From Siphonodentalium dalli (lineage: Eukaryota; Mollusca; Scaphopoda; Gadilida; Siphonodentaliidae): a DNA stretch of 64,000 nucleotides. Below, piece after piece: positions 53,923-64,000 of the stretch (position 1 is the first letter of the stretch; each line of letters begins with the position of its first letter). The notes under the pieces were generated by a model that made no database searches, was not told the DNA's origin, and saw only the letters and a list, made by a program, of their open reading frames with translations. The position numbers and the translations under genes are program-made. Where the stretch lies: NCBI GenBank assembly GCA_032622095.1, contig CP136064.1, positions 171,936,310 to 172,000,309 on the forward strand, written 5' to 3'.

Positions 53923-54873
53923 GGCGATAGTAAATTACTATGATCGGAATCATAAATGAGAGTTTTGCTGTTGAATTATAGAGTATACTGTTATGTACTA
54001 TTATAGACAAATATACATAACACAAATTATTGGAATTTATGGGTCACTTGCATTTATATAAGAGAATGCGCTGGTACAGGATCTGTAATGCTGCACCACC
54101 ATAGCCTTGGGTTAAATGTGAAAGGTGACCTGGACATGGAATACTTGGGTTAAGAGAGTCCAATTTAAGTTTACCATGATAATGTATCAAATTCTACCAA
54201 CAATATAGATCAAGATAAGCCACCTCACTGCTGACCCATTAATATCAATTACATGTATATAGCAGAGCTGTCAACAAATCACAGGAATTGTTTATGTTGA
54301 AAGCTGACATCTCTATTAAACCATTAACATTTATAATGACCTCAGACAATCTGTAGAGTGATATCTTCAGCTGTGCAAGGCAGCACATTGTCCAAGTCTA
54401 CTGTTAATATCATAATATGTGTATTGTTGAATCTTTATTTTAAATTAGATACCATAGCTTTCTTTATCAGATTATCTGCACATTGGCATAAGAGACATCA
54501 GAAAATAATATAGCCTTATCAATAGCTAAGTAGTCCAAAGGCATGGAATGGAATTGGTGAATTGGATTTAATGTCACTCCAAACAAATTTACCAGTACAT
54601 AACACAAGATTTTGGACCGATTTAAACCAAATTTGGTGTGGTGACTCGGGGTACCCTTGGCAGAGTTATAATGGTGTTATCGAACTCGATCTGTCTTTTG
54701 TGCTGAGAAATTCATATACAAAATTTGGTTTTGATCAGATAGAAAATATTTGAGTTATCGCACCATGCGTAAAGTGTCTATGAACAGACAGACAGACAGA
54801 CGGACGGACGAACGACGAGTGGTCAATCCGGACGATGAAACTATGTTTACCATACTATGGTATGGGTAAACAT
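53923..54873 (-). mobile_element. TTTACCCATACCATAG hairpin element, copy S2 (reverse)
   Basis: Right end CATACTATGGTATGGGTAAA preceded by GACGGACGGACGAACGACGA. The interior matches S1 in reverse and has the uninterrupted TTAA site used by the MITE in S1. The GCCGATC hairpin end is truncated. Confidence 0.72.
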
Positions 54874-54876
54874 AAA

Positions 54877-54931
54877 AATTATCAAGGAAATATTGGTTGA
54901 TACAAAAATCGGACTTGGCACCGAAAGGGTT
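54877..54931. mobile_element. Half copy of the CCCTTTCAGTGCC TTAA MITE
   Basis: ATCGGACTTGGCACCGAAAG then GGTTAA, joined directly to the end of S2. Confidence 0.75.
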
Positions 54932-55772
54932 AAAATAGTTTTCTGTTATTTGAAGACTTGGGCCACAACAATTAATTAGCCTGGTTTACAAATATTTGGG
55001 TTGAAATAGCCACAGCAATTGGGAGAGTGATTCACAGTAACCCATTCAACACTGAAAAAGATTGAGTGGCAAGGATTAGCGAGCACTATAAAGGTATGTT
55101 GCAAACAACATGGTACAGTTTTAACCAAATTTCACTTAGTGGGATATCCCTGGTGTTGAGTGTTTTGCTCATCACACTCTTTTTACGTAATATTCTTTCT
55201 GTTTATGATGGATTTAAAGGATGTGACTATTTTAACAGCAAAACCAAGTGACCATCTGTATCTTTAACACAGCATACAAACAAACTTGAAACATACTTTG
55301 GTATAAATATTACATCAATTTTCATTTTAAAAATTGCTTTTGACCTAATAGCTTTTCATTTGCAATGATTGCTGTGAAAATGTCAAAAGAAGAAGCAACT
55401 CTCATTCCACATTAACAACATGTTTAGTACTAAATTTCACTTGGATTTCTTGATGCAAACCCATACTAAATAACTGCAGCATGTAATCATAAATGCTAAT
55501 ACAATCAAATGGCATGCATTAGGAATGGAAAATCATAATTTTCCATCACTCTTTGCACTTTTTCTTCAATCGCCCTGGCAAATGCATCTATCTTATGTAT
55601 TTTTATATGACATATCTTCAAACTAAAATTGATAAAATACCACATGTGACAACAAGTAACTGTCAAATCTCTCATTCTTTGCTCTGATTCTAAGCATTAG
55701 TCCAGGCCACTGAATTCAGTATTCAAAATAAAGACTGAATCAACCACTTGTCACAGAATGTTTCTATCTTAC

Positions 55773-55865
55773 CCGGCAGGACAGTGACTTTTGGGAATTC
55801 CTCCTCATAAAGATGTTGCACACCAATCTGATAATCTTCTACAGAAATTGGTAACTCAAGGGCAT
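55773..55865 (-). CDS. PUDP: Pseudouridine-5'-phosphatase, first exon visible in this window
   Basis: 93 bases. Two bases complete a codon from an unseen upstream exon, then ALELPISVEDYQIGVQHLYE and EEFPKVTVLP follow, then G of a split Gly. The acceptor is TTTTTTCCAG at 55875-55866, the donor G/GTAAG. The segment corresponds to the helical cap-domain region of HDHD1/PUDP ending in the Met/Leu-Pro-Gly turn before motif II. The upstream exon must supply a codon ending in AT (probably Asp or Asn). Confidence 0.85.
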
Positions 55866-55875
55866 CTGGAAAAAA

Positions 55876-56284
55876 TTAAGTATGAATTCTAAAGTGCCAT
55901 AGCTGAATGTGCTGTACTAGAATTACAGGGCGAGTGAGAAGCTTAAAGATTCGATTCAATTGGGCTGTCGATTCATAGGATTTTAATATTTTTGAATCAC
56001 CCATCTTGGCATTCTTGTGGGTGATAAGGAACAATAGCTTGAAGATGCTGTTCTAAACTTGTTCACACTGACTGAAGCAAACACATTTGAAGCAATGAAC
56101 ACTCATACTGAATCCTGGCCTCCATAAATCTGATATACCGGTACAGTAATGTCCTAATTAATCGACTATTTAGGCTGAAATTAATAATAGTGATGGCAAT
56201 TTCACTCTATGTCTCAATGTTAAAATGTTAAATAATAGTGATCATTTGGGAATTTTCTCTAAAATTAATAATCACGCTGATACT
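55876..56284. other. PUDP upstream intron or flank; MITE fragment
   Basis: 56151-56175 is the end of a mariner-like MITE (CAGTAATGTCCTAATTAATC). No exon recognised. Confidence 0.5.
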
Positions 56285-56880
56285 ATTATTAGGCACCTGA
56301 GAGTATGAAGTTTGGTGATGATTGCATGAAGGATGTGGCCTGTAAGGTGTGCTGAAGGATTTAGTCATGCAAAGAGTAAAATTATCCAGTCATGTTTTTC
56401 TACAAATTTCAACAAAAAAATTTGATGGTTCCCATCTAGAAGTCACCCTGAAGATCCATATAAGATTTGGTGATGATCGGATGAGCAACGTGGTCTGTAG
56501 GATGTGCCAAAGGATTTAGTCATGCAAAGAGAAGAAAACAAGATTGCTGATGGCAGCCATGTTTTTTCACCAATTTTTGTTCATAGTCAACGGCTCCCAT
56601 CTAGAGGTGATCCAAAACATGCCTGTAAATTTTCATAACAATTCTCCAATAAATGCGGGCTGCAGGCTTTGCTGATGGATTCAAATTTGAAATCCAAGTT
56701 GGCTTCTGGTGGCCATGTTTTTTTAACAACTTTGGAAATCTAGAGGTAAACCCGAAGATCCATATGAAGTTTGGTGATGATCGGATGAGGGATGTGCCCT
56801 GTAGGGTGTGCCAAAGCAAATTGTTGACAGATGCCAACCCATGGCAATAGCTCCAGCTTGACTTCGTTAGGTTGAGCTAA
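56285..56880 (-). mobile_element. Helentron/pearl-like element, reverse copy
   Basis: Units with AGTTTGGTGATGATCGGATG, AAGGATTTAGTCATGCAAAG and CAGCCATGTTTTTT. It ends at the hairpin AGCTCCAGCTTGACTTCGTT, AGGTTGAGCTAAAAA. The opposite end is not clear. Confidence 0.7.
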
Positions 56881-56970
56881 AAATCTGAATCCCAAGAACT
56901 CAAGATTATGTCAATATACAAGCTAAATATGCCTGATAGTTCTTGAGGATAAATCATTTCAGGTTGCTAA

Positions 56971-58943
56971 CGAGAGGCCGATCACGATCGGCAGATGTTA
57001 ACCCATCCCTTGGCGATAGTAAGTTACTCTGATCGGAATCATAAACAAGAGTTTTGATGTTGAATTATAGAGTATACTGTTACGTACTATTATAGACAAT
57101 GTACCTAACACAAATTATTGGAATTTATGGGTCACTCACATTTATATAAGAGAATGCACTGTAACAGGATCTGTAATGCTGCACAACCACAGCCTTGGGT
57201 TAAATGTGAAAAGGTGACCTGGACATGGAATACTTGGTAAAGAGATTCCAATTTAAGTTTACAATGATAATGTATCAAATTCTACCCACAACAGCCATCA
57301 AGATAAACACCTCACTGCTGACCCATCAGTATCAATTATACAGCAGAGCTGTCAACAAATCACAGGCATTGATTATGTTAAAGGCTGGAATATCTATGAA
57401 ACCAATAACAGTTATAATGACCTCAGACCTTCTGTAGAGTGATGTTCTAGTCTACTGTTAACAGCATGCGATGTATATTGTTGAAACTTTTTTTTAAATT
57501 AGATACCATAGCTTTCTTTATCTGCTCATTGGCATAAGAGACATCAGAAAATAATATAACCATATTAAACCAAATGTTGTGTGCTGACTCAGGGTACCCT
57601 TGGCGGAGTTATAATGGTGTTAGTTTTTCAAATTTTAGTTTTTCAAACTTTGTTAGTAGTAACTTTAAAGAACAATTTTTGTTTTAATTATTATAAAAAA
57701 AACTATTTTATTATTTTTTGTTGTTATTTATTTATTTATTCATTTATTCATTCAGGGACCAGCCGAGAGGGCGACGTGGGCGACTTCTTCGCCCTAGCGC
57801 CGTCCGCTTCGCCTTATTTTTGCAGTCGGGCGAAGATCAAGTCGCCCTAAAAATCCAAAGTTGACTGACGAAATTCGGCAAAATGCCCCAAATTATTTAT
57901 GATAATTTACAACTGTCAACTGTGATTGCACACAATACTCCACTATCAGGGTGTATCATGGTGTTATAAAACAATTAACACCTGTAATGCTCCAATCTGG
58001 AAGCATGTTGACAACGGAGTCTGATTACTGGCAGCTGTGAAAACATCGTCGGGCCTCAAGTGTTAATCTGGTTGTTGTTATTTTTAGATTACCGTGATTA
58101 CCACACCTTACAATGAAGATCACAACTCACACCTCTCACAATGTGTCAATTCATCACTCCCTCTATGGAGTTTGGTTAAAGAAATTTTAAAACAAATTCA
58201 TTTGTGAAGCATATTAAAATTTCAAACGGGATTACTAACAGAGCGCAGTAAAAGTGTTCATGATTTCGTTTCTGTTTGATAAATATTGTTGGCATTTTTA
58301 ACAACCCGAAAAATATGAAATAAAATCCTGTCATTCTCTCACAATTACGATATAAAATGCTGCTATCCTCTCACAATTATGTTTGGGTATTATTAATAGT
58401 TATTAGGGTCATGAAGTGAACATAATGACTCCATATTTCAACCATTGTTTCATAAGTTTAATTGACATATTTCATCTCTCCTATTTTCGTTCTATAGCGA
58501 CTCCTGTCGTAGTACTGATCAATTTAAATTTTGTAGACTCACTTCGCCCTATAGAACGGCCACTTTGCCTTATTTTTATAGTATGGCGAAGTCATTTCGC
58601 CCTGAAAATCTGGTCTAGGCTGGTCCCTGTATTCATTTTATGTTAAATTGTGCAAGAAAATAAAACTAAATTTTTTTTTTTTTAAGAGTGAATATATTTT
58701 TGGAAAAGGGCCATAACTCACTTAAAAATAGTCTGATCAAACCAATATTCAAACTCAATCTGTCTTTTGTGCTGTAAAATTCATATACAAAATTTGGTTC
58801 CGATCAGATAGAAAATGTTTGAGTTATCGCACCATGCGTAAAGTGTCTACAGGCAGACAGATGGACGGACAGACTAACGACGAGTGGTCAATCCGGACAT
58901 TAATACTATGTTTTAATACCATACTATGGTATGGGTAAACATA
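56971..58943 (-). mobile_element. TTTACCCATACCATAG hairpin element, copy S3, split by a hAT
   Basis: Begins with AGGCCGATCACGATCGGCAG, shares about 650 bp with S2 and S1, and ends CATACTATGGTATGGGTAAA at 58940. The hAT at 57753-58629 lies inside. Confidence 0.72.
57753..58629 (+). mobile_element. Non-autonomous hAT (877 bp), CAGGGACCAGCC family
   Basis: The TIRs are CAGGGACCAGCC and GGCTGGTCCCTG, with the perfect 8-bp TSD TATTCATT (57745-57752, 58630-58637). Subterminal GGCGAAG/CTTCGCC motifs sit on both sides. No transposase. The left TSD lies in a TTTATTTATT-rich tract, so a chance match should be considered, but the TIRs agree. Confidence 0.88.
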
Positions 58944-59282
58944 CAAATTAGTCATTTGTGAGTAAGTATCAATTTTCCCATCTCCACTAGCATGGGCATG
59001 TATGTGATTTTTGTGAAACACTGGACAAACATGACAGATTATGTGATAAAACACAATTTATTCCCTATGAGTTTTCTATTGCCAGCCATCTTTCTTGACA
59101 TAGAGACCTCCTCAGAAACCCAGGCTAACAGGGCAAATTAATTACATAGAGCTCTTAATTATCTCTCCACAGGTATAAATTATCTCTGGTTAGGCCTCAC
59201 ACTGATGGCTAAAAATAACTCTATTTCTCATAATACAGATTACTGCTTATCTCCTTCTCTAAGGAGTTAAACTTCATATCAC
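58944..59282. other. Unassigned intergenic DNA
   Basis: Nothing recognised. Confidence 0.5.
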
Positions 59283-59817
59283 TGGTAATTAATTGTAGAC
59301 TGCTAGGGTTGTCTGTTCAATTCTTAGATGAAAAAGGGCCATAACTCCATTAAAAAATAACGGATCAAACCCATATTCGAACACGATCGGTATTTTGAGT
59401 TGAGAAACTCACATACAAAATTTGGTTCCTATCAGTTGAGAAATGGTGTATTTATGGAAGCATGCATGAATTCTATGTCAAAGGGCCATAACTCCATTAA
59501 AAAATATCGAACTCGATATGTATTTTGGGCTGAGAATCTCGCATACCAGATTTGGTACTGGTCAGATGAAATTTTTTTGAGTTATGGCATCATGCATGAA
59601 TTTTAAGTCGAAAAAGGGTCATAACTCTGTAAAAAAAACTCGGATCGAACCCATATTAGAACTTGATCTGTATTTGGTGCCGAGAAATTCATATACAAAA
59701 TTTGGTTCCGATCAGACAGAAAATATAGACGGACGGACGGACGGACTAACGACGAGTGGTCAATCCGGACAACGACACTATGTTTACCATACTATGGTAT
59801 GGGTAAACATAAAAAGG
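59283..59817 (-). mobile_element. TTTACCCATACCATAG hairpin element, copy S4
   Basis: Three units with CATAACTCCATTAAAAAAT-like and ATACAAAATTTGGTTCC segments, then GACGGACGGACGGACGGACT and the terminal CATACTATGGTATGGGTAAA. Confidence 0.7.
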
Positions 59818-60240
59818 GTTAGCAGCCTACATATACATATATTACATATACACACACTGGGTTGGGGGAGTATTAAATCTCCTATTTTATGAACAAAACC
59901 ACATTATTTCATACTAATGACCCACTCTCAAATTATTCGATATGTTAATAAATCAATCAGATAAGATCATCACAAGCCTATGGCACTTCTGTATGCATAC
60001 AGGTAATTAGAAATTACAGAAATGCAGAAGATAATACATGTATGCTAGTATTGTCAGTACAAGAGAGATATCCCTGCAGGTGTTATAAAGGCTTTAGTTT
60101 TGCAATGTGTTTTGAAACAAAATATTTAAATTGAGCAAGGAGTTAAATCTAAATTAAAATTTAGATTAGAAAATGTTGTGCACCGATTACTAAAAATAAA
60201 TAAAAGAAGTTGCACAACGGGTGCAGGTAAACTATGGAAC
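59818..60240. other. Unassigned DNA with a short TATACATATA tract
   Basis: No gene. A TACATATACATATATTACAT microsatellite-like stretch near 59828-59855. Confidence 0.5.
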
Positions 60241-60299
60241 CGAAATAAAAAATATAACAAAGAAGGATAACACCACCACGGAAAATGTAAACAATATTG

Positions 60300-60480
60300 T
60301 TAGGCACTCTGCATGGATGGACAAAATATCAAGATATCCAGATAAACAAAGAAATAACTCTAGATTGGAAAATGTTAACGTCATTTGCATCTTATTTGAA
60401 AAGAATCATGATGGTGAACCTCTATACCAAATTTCAATCAGGTCCTATATCCAAGGGCAAATCTACCATCCGGCGCCCTA
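60300..60480 (+). repeat. Fragment of an interspersed repeat shared with 61735-61930
   Basis: AATATCAAGATATCCAGATA, AACTCTAGATTGG, ACCAAATTTCAATCAGGTCC parallel the blocks at 61735-61930 (CCAGATAAACAAGAAGGATG, ACCAAATTTCATCCAGATCT). Confidence 0.55.
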
Positions 60481-61117
60481 GGCAGGCCCCCCCATTTTCG
60501 CCAGAGCAAGGAATTTTTGGGACCTGTACGGGCACCATTTGTCTCCGAGCACCCGGAGTTTCTGCTCTTAATATTGCTAACATACATGCATATATATACT
60601 ATAGTTTACATGTTTTACATTAATCTGACAGTCAAACGTACAATTATTTTAACTGTGGTTGAATGTATGTCCATGCAAGGGCGAAAGCAACATCCATGCA
60701 ACGTGGGCGCACCCCTCCCAGACTATTTTCACCATGCAGAGCAAAAATAATTCTGTCGACATTTTGATTCTGGGCGTCGGAAAATATCTGGCCCGGCGCC
60801 AAGTTTTAGTTGCCCAAATTTTTCCTATAAACATAGATATAGCAATTCTAACTGGTGTCAAATGTAAATTCCATCTATATATACATAATAGAAATGAGAT
60901 GGCTACACTTTGGGATAACGTATATATAGTATATTTATCACATAATTTGGCCATAAAAGCAGTTTCATAATTATCGGTAATAGACACGTTTAATATCAGC
61001 GCGTGCGATGACGTCACGGCGTTCTTCAAATAACTTGCGATCGCTGTAGTTTATGATTGTTGTTTTCGATGAATATTTCGCGTTGCTTCGGGTTTATTTG
61101 ATCATGTGATAAAATGT
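60481..61117. other. Unassigned intergenic DNA, locally GC-richer
   Basis: No gene recognised. 60649-61029 is open on both strands but shows no family features and has no supporting splice context. Confidence 0.5.
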
Positions 61118-61259
61118 ATCTCACACTCGTCCTATTTTATACGTAATTTATCAACCTCGTCCTCTAAATTATATTTGAGCCTCGGTAAACCTCGGCTCAA
61201 ATCGAATTTAGTGAACTCGGTTGATAAATTCCGTATAAAATAGAAACTCATGTGAGATC
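61118..61259. repeat. Imperfect ~140-bp palindrome
   Basis: CTATTTTATACGTAATTTAT faces ATAAATTCCGTATAAAATAG, with inner arms AAATTATATTTGAGCC and GGCTCAAATCGAATTT and outer TCTCACACTCG / CATGTGAGA. Probably a foldback MITE. TSD not resolved. Confidence 0.75.
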
Positions 61260-61732
61260 CTCTAAATATGTACATGTATATAGCATACCATATGGCCATG
61301 TTTATAAAGTACTGCCCACTCATGTGATGTACCCAGTCCCGGTGTAGTGACATCGATACATCCATTGATCCGAGTAAATTTAATTGTCCACTATAGGCTA
61401 CATAAACTGAGATTTATGTTTTATGCGTGCATACTCAGATTGGAACATATCAAATTTATATATGTAACTCATATTATTCCTTGTCTAGTTATTTTAATAT
61501 CAATATCCGATTGATTTTTCAATGGGCACAGGACACAGGAAAACGCGTCATTTTAATGTAGTATCCAAAAAAATTCCCGGGGATGTCCCCCATACCACCA
61601 CCAACGAGTGGGGGATCGCCCTCTCGTGCTCTCCCCCGCTCGCTGCTTCAAAGCTTGGATGATGCTACGCTGCCTACGCATATATGCCTATATTGATAAC
61701 ACCCCTTTCCAATTTCTTGGATCCGCCCCTGA
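61260..61732 (-). mobile_element. Possible hAT terminus (CAGGGGCGGATCC type)
   Basis: On the minus strand 61732 starts CAGGGGCGGATCCAAGAAAT, a sequence typical of animal hAT termini. The partner end and TSD were not found, so only the end is supported. The rest is unassigned. Confidence 0.45.
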
Positions 61733-61734
61733 TA

Positions 61735-62339
61735 ACCCATGGCTAAGATATCTGCACGGATGGCCAAAAATGTCCAGATAAACAAGAAGGATGACTCTAG
61801 AATGGGACAATGTCATGAAGCAGTCATGATTGCAAACCTCAAAACCAAATTTCATCCAGATCTGATAACCCATGGCTATAGGAGATATATTCCTAGATGG
61901 ACTGTTGGACAGACAGCCAGATAGACAGAAGGACAAAGTCAATCCAATATTCCCCCCATTCTTCAACTAGACAGTCAATGACTGTGGGTCACTCACCAGA
62001 CCGTAAAGACGGAGAAGACTGGGACTCTGAAGACTACAATAGTCAGTAATTTTCAAATCACTTTAAAACAAGTAGTTCTAAACTGGGACACAGGTAGAGG
62101 GTCTTTGTTGAACGGTGGGAGGGGATATAGAGGTGTCCACCTTGAAATTTCTAACTGCACATCCACCCCTTTCCCCCAATATATCATTGCCCATTACCTC
62201 CCAACTGGACCAAACTAAACTAGAGGTGTGACTGTCCCAATGGGACTACGGATACCCCCCTGTTTTTAAAATACTAAGATGTTTCACATGTCAGTAAACA
62301 TTTAGTTAAAATAATAAAATAACAGTTCCCATTGCAGGA
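61735..62339. repeat. Repeat fragments (60300-like, then repeat B third copy)
   Basis: 61735-61930 matches 60300-60480. 61967-62230 is a diverged copy of repeat B (GACAGTCAATGACTGTGGGT, GACTGGGACTCTGAAGAC). 62231-62339 is unassigned. Confidence 0.6.
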
Positions 62340-63012
62340 GTACAACCATAACCCTAATCTTAAACCTATTGACCGAAAAATGTAGGAATAAAAGCTTGGA
62401 CAAAATTATGTATGTTGCGAAAAAAATTCTAAGTTGTAAAAGGGGAATACCTCCACCAAAAAATGTCGGACAGACGTCATAATCGCAGGTGCACAGGTTC
62501 CCATGGTACTAAATATCAGTGCCAAGATTAAAAAACATTGACCGAAAAATGTAGGAATAAAAGCTCGGACAAAATTATGAATGTTGCAAAAAAAGTTTCT
62601 AAATAAAAAAAGGGGGATAACTCCACCAAAAAATGTCGGACAGACGTCATAATCGCAAGTGCACAAGTTCCCATGGTACTAAATATCTGTGCCACGTTTT
62701 AAAAAAATTGACTGAAAAATGTAGGAATAAAAGCTCGGACAAAAGTATACATGTTGTGAAAATTTTCTAAGTCGAAAAAGGGGGGATAACTCCACTAAAA
62801 AAAGTCCAACAGACGTCATAATCGCAGGTGCACAGGTTCCCATGGTGGTTGATGTCTGTGCCAAGTTTCACGGAAATTGATCAAAAAACGACTGAGAAAA
62901 ACTCCGGACAAATTTGTGTCCACGGACGGACGACGCCGACGGACGGACGACAGACGGACGGACGGACAAGCTGACTCAAGTATACCCCCCTAACTTCGTT
63001 GCGGGGGGTATA
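62340..63012 (-). mobile_element. CCCCC-hairpin/GTCC repeat element with 170-bp units
   Basis: Three units (GACCGAAAAATGTAGGAATA at 62371 and 62540, GACTGAAAAATG at 62710), then a GGACGGACGACGCCGACGGA-type tract and the terminal hairpin TATACCCCCCTAACTTCGTT, GCGGGGGGTATAATT. Same family as 27444-28046. Confidence 0.75.
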
Positions 63013-63039
63013 ATTACAACTGGTACTTCAAGATCTGTT

Positions 63040-63645
63040 GGAAATTTATCAAAACCTTACTGATAATACCAGTATATATCAAAATAATTTCATGTAATAG
63101 AGGAATCTACATACCAGTACCAAACATGAATTCATAGCATAGACAGGGTGAGTGCATGAGTGTTAAATCTCCTATTCTGCCCCTAGTTGAACCAAATGTA
63201 AATCCCAATCTATGAGATCCATTGATATATTAATCTCAAATGGTATACTGTAGAAGTTGAAGTGAGATAATTTTCATTAAAATAAGTTACAAAATTAAGG
63301 GAAGGGTATCAAATTACAACATGGCACCTCTGATATTTGTTCCTTGAAATCATCGGCATAATACAGACACATCATTATCATAGATAAAAAGAAGTCAATA
63401 GACTATATAAACATAATATAACACTTGCTTGTACAACTGCATAGAACACAGCACATGGTAAATAATGTAATTTAAATTGAAATGTACCACACAAATAGAC
63501 ATTATCTGTGAATTTGTTTATCAACGGCTGTCAGATAAGATCTCATTTCATACACAGGAGACATCAGAGAGAATGGCACGCAGACAAGCTTTATATTGTT
63601 AGTGAAAGAGATGACTTCTCAAATAATATTGTGGCATTGGAATGT
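63040..63645 (+). repeat. Interspersed repeat R, copy 2
   Basis: Same order of blocks as 45484-45925 with an extra segment near 63220-63330. Function unknown. Confidence 0.68.
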
Positions 63646-64000
63646 GAAAGAACAGCATTTGTAACAGAGGTACACAATACTACACATACTTACTCCGAAC
63701 CCTCAATTGGCAATGGTAACAATCTGTCTGTTCATGATTTTTCTCCTAGACCTCTGGACCGATTTCAACTAAATTGTGTGGGATGAGTTGATGTACCGTG
63801 GCGGATGTTAAAATGTGGTTAGTTTTTAAAAATTAAATTTAAAAATTAAAATTAAATTTTTTTATGAAAACAAAAATGTTAAGGCCAAAACAAAAAAAGG
63901 TTTTGGTTCTCAGGTCCCGCCGCATTGAATAAAAAGGGCCGCATTAGGCCTTTTTATTGCAATGCCTGATGTTATGACAAAAAAACTTACGAATAAATAA
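63646..64000. other. Unassigned window end with a hairpin
   Basis: 63922-63965 forms a stem (GCATTGAATAAAAAGG against CCTTTTTATTGCAATGC). 63810-63900 is A/T low complexity. No gene. Confidence 0.5.

Larger units (their letters stand above)
52721..55772 (-). other. PUDP intron with repeats
   Basis: Contains the palindromic MITE 52848-53054, the foldback at about 53111-53367, the MITE remnant 53586-53922 and the S2 copy 53923-54873. From 54932 to 55772 I see no repeat or exon, only short random frames. Confidence 0.7.
50218..55865 (-). other. PUDP: PUDP (HDHD1) gene, span of the three visible coding exons
   Basis: Minus-strand gene joined as 55865-55773, 52720-52488, 50403-50218. Splice phases agree: 55773 ends with G of a split Gly codon, 52720 starts with GT completing it, and 52488 ends a full codon joined to GTT at 50403. 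All four junctions have canonical GT/AG. It encodes about 169 residues, the C-terminal three quarters of a roughly 230-residue HAD phosphatase. The N-terminal DxD-bearing exon or exons were not found between 55866 and 64000. Introns hold several mobile elements. Confidence 0.85.

Noticed and set aside
60649-61029. 126-codon minus-strand frame
   Set aside because: Overlaps a plus-strand frame of similar length and has no domain features.
55866-64000. N-terminal PUDP exon with the DxD motif
   Set aside because: Read on the minus strand I could not find a segment with the FDMDG-type motif or matching splice phase.
1-64000. tRNA or rRNA genes
   Set aside because: No cloverleaf with A and B boxes or rRNA-like stretch was recognised by eye. 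A covariance-model scan would be decisive.

Overview
The window is AT-rich animal nuclear DNA that is mostly repeats. Two genes can be supported. The spliced minus-strand gene, the metazoan protein families and the interspersed hairpin repeats ending in AGCTCACCTGAG or AGCTCAACTT followed by GTCC-rich tracts suggest a lophotrochozoan, most likely a bivalve mollusc. That assignment is inference.

Layout. 1-101 is an assembly gap. 103-961 is the 3' end of a non-LTR retrotransposon. 1.0-20.8 kb is a dense nest of non-autonomous DNA transposons. Several have target-site duplications (TSDs) readable to the base: hAT-type copies with 8-bp TSDs, TTAA-flanked piggyBac-type copies, TTA-flanked Harbinger-type copies and a 4.36-kb long-TIR element. 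20,932-22,902 is an intronless coding region for a FEM1-like ankyrin protein, a predicted CUL2 E3 ligase substrate receptor. 22.9-50.2 kb is again repeats: mariner-like foldback MITEs, TTAA MITEs, palindromic MITEs with 8-bp TSDs, a 519-bp tandem duplication, and a Helentron/pearl-like element at 43.3-45.2 kb whose core is an 11-unit satellite with a three-unit higher-order repeat of 483 bp. 50,218-55,865 holds the last three coding exons visible for a minus-strand pseudouridine-5'-phosphatase (HDHD1/PUDP) gene. Its first exon or exons, with catalytic motif I, must lie beyond the window or were missed. 56-64 kb is repeats.

No transposase ORF was recognised. The only mobile-element coding sequence seen is the RT fragment at the left edge, so the elements look like non-autonomous passengers moved in trans. 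Nesting gives a relative insertion order. For example a TTA-flanked element (17,731-19,029) lies inside a hAT (16,903-19,146), which lies inside a Helentron-like element (16,428-20,820). Insertions into known repeats give filled/empty site pairs that fix element ends and target sites.

The two genes show no functional link to each other. I see no novel operon-like or defence-like system. The most distinctive content is the mobile-element biology: TTAA-C-C/T-C-A/T-TT termini shared across families, a MITE present both as monomer and as palindromic dimer, the regular higher-order repeat, and a MITE within 30 bp of a coding-exon splice acceptor.
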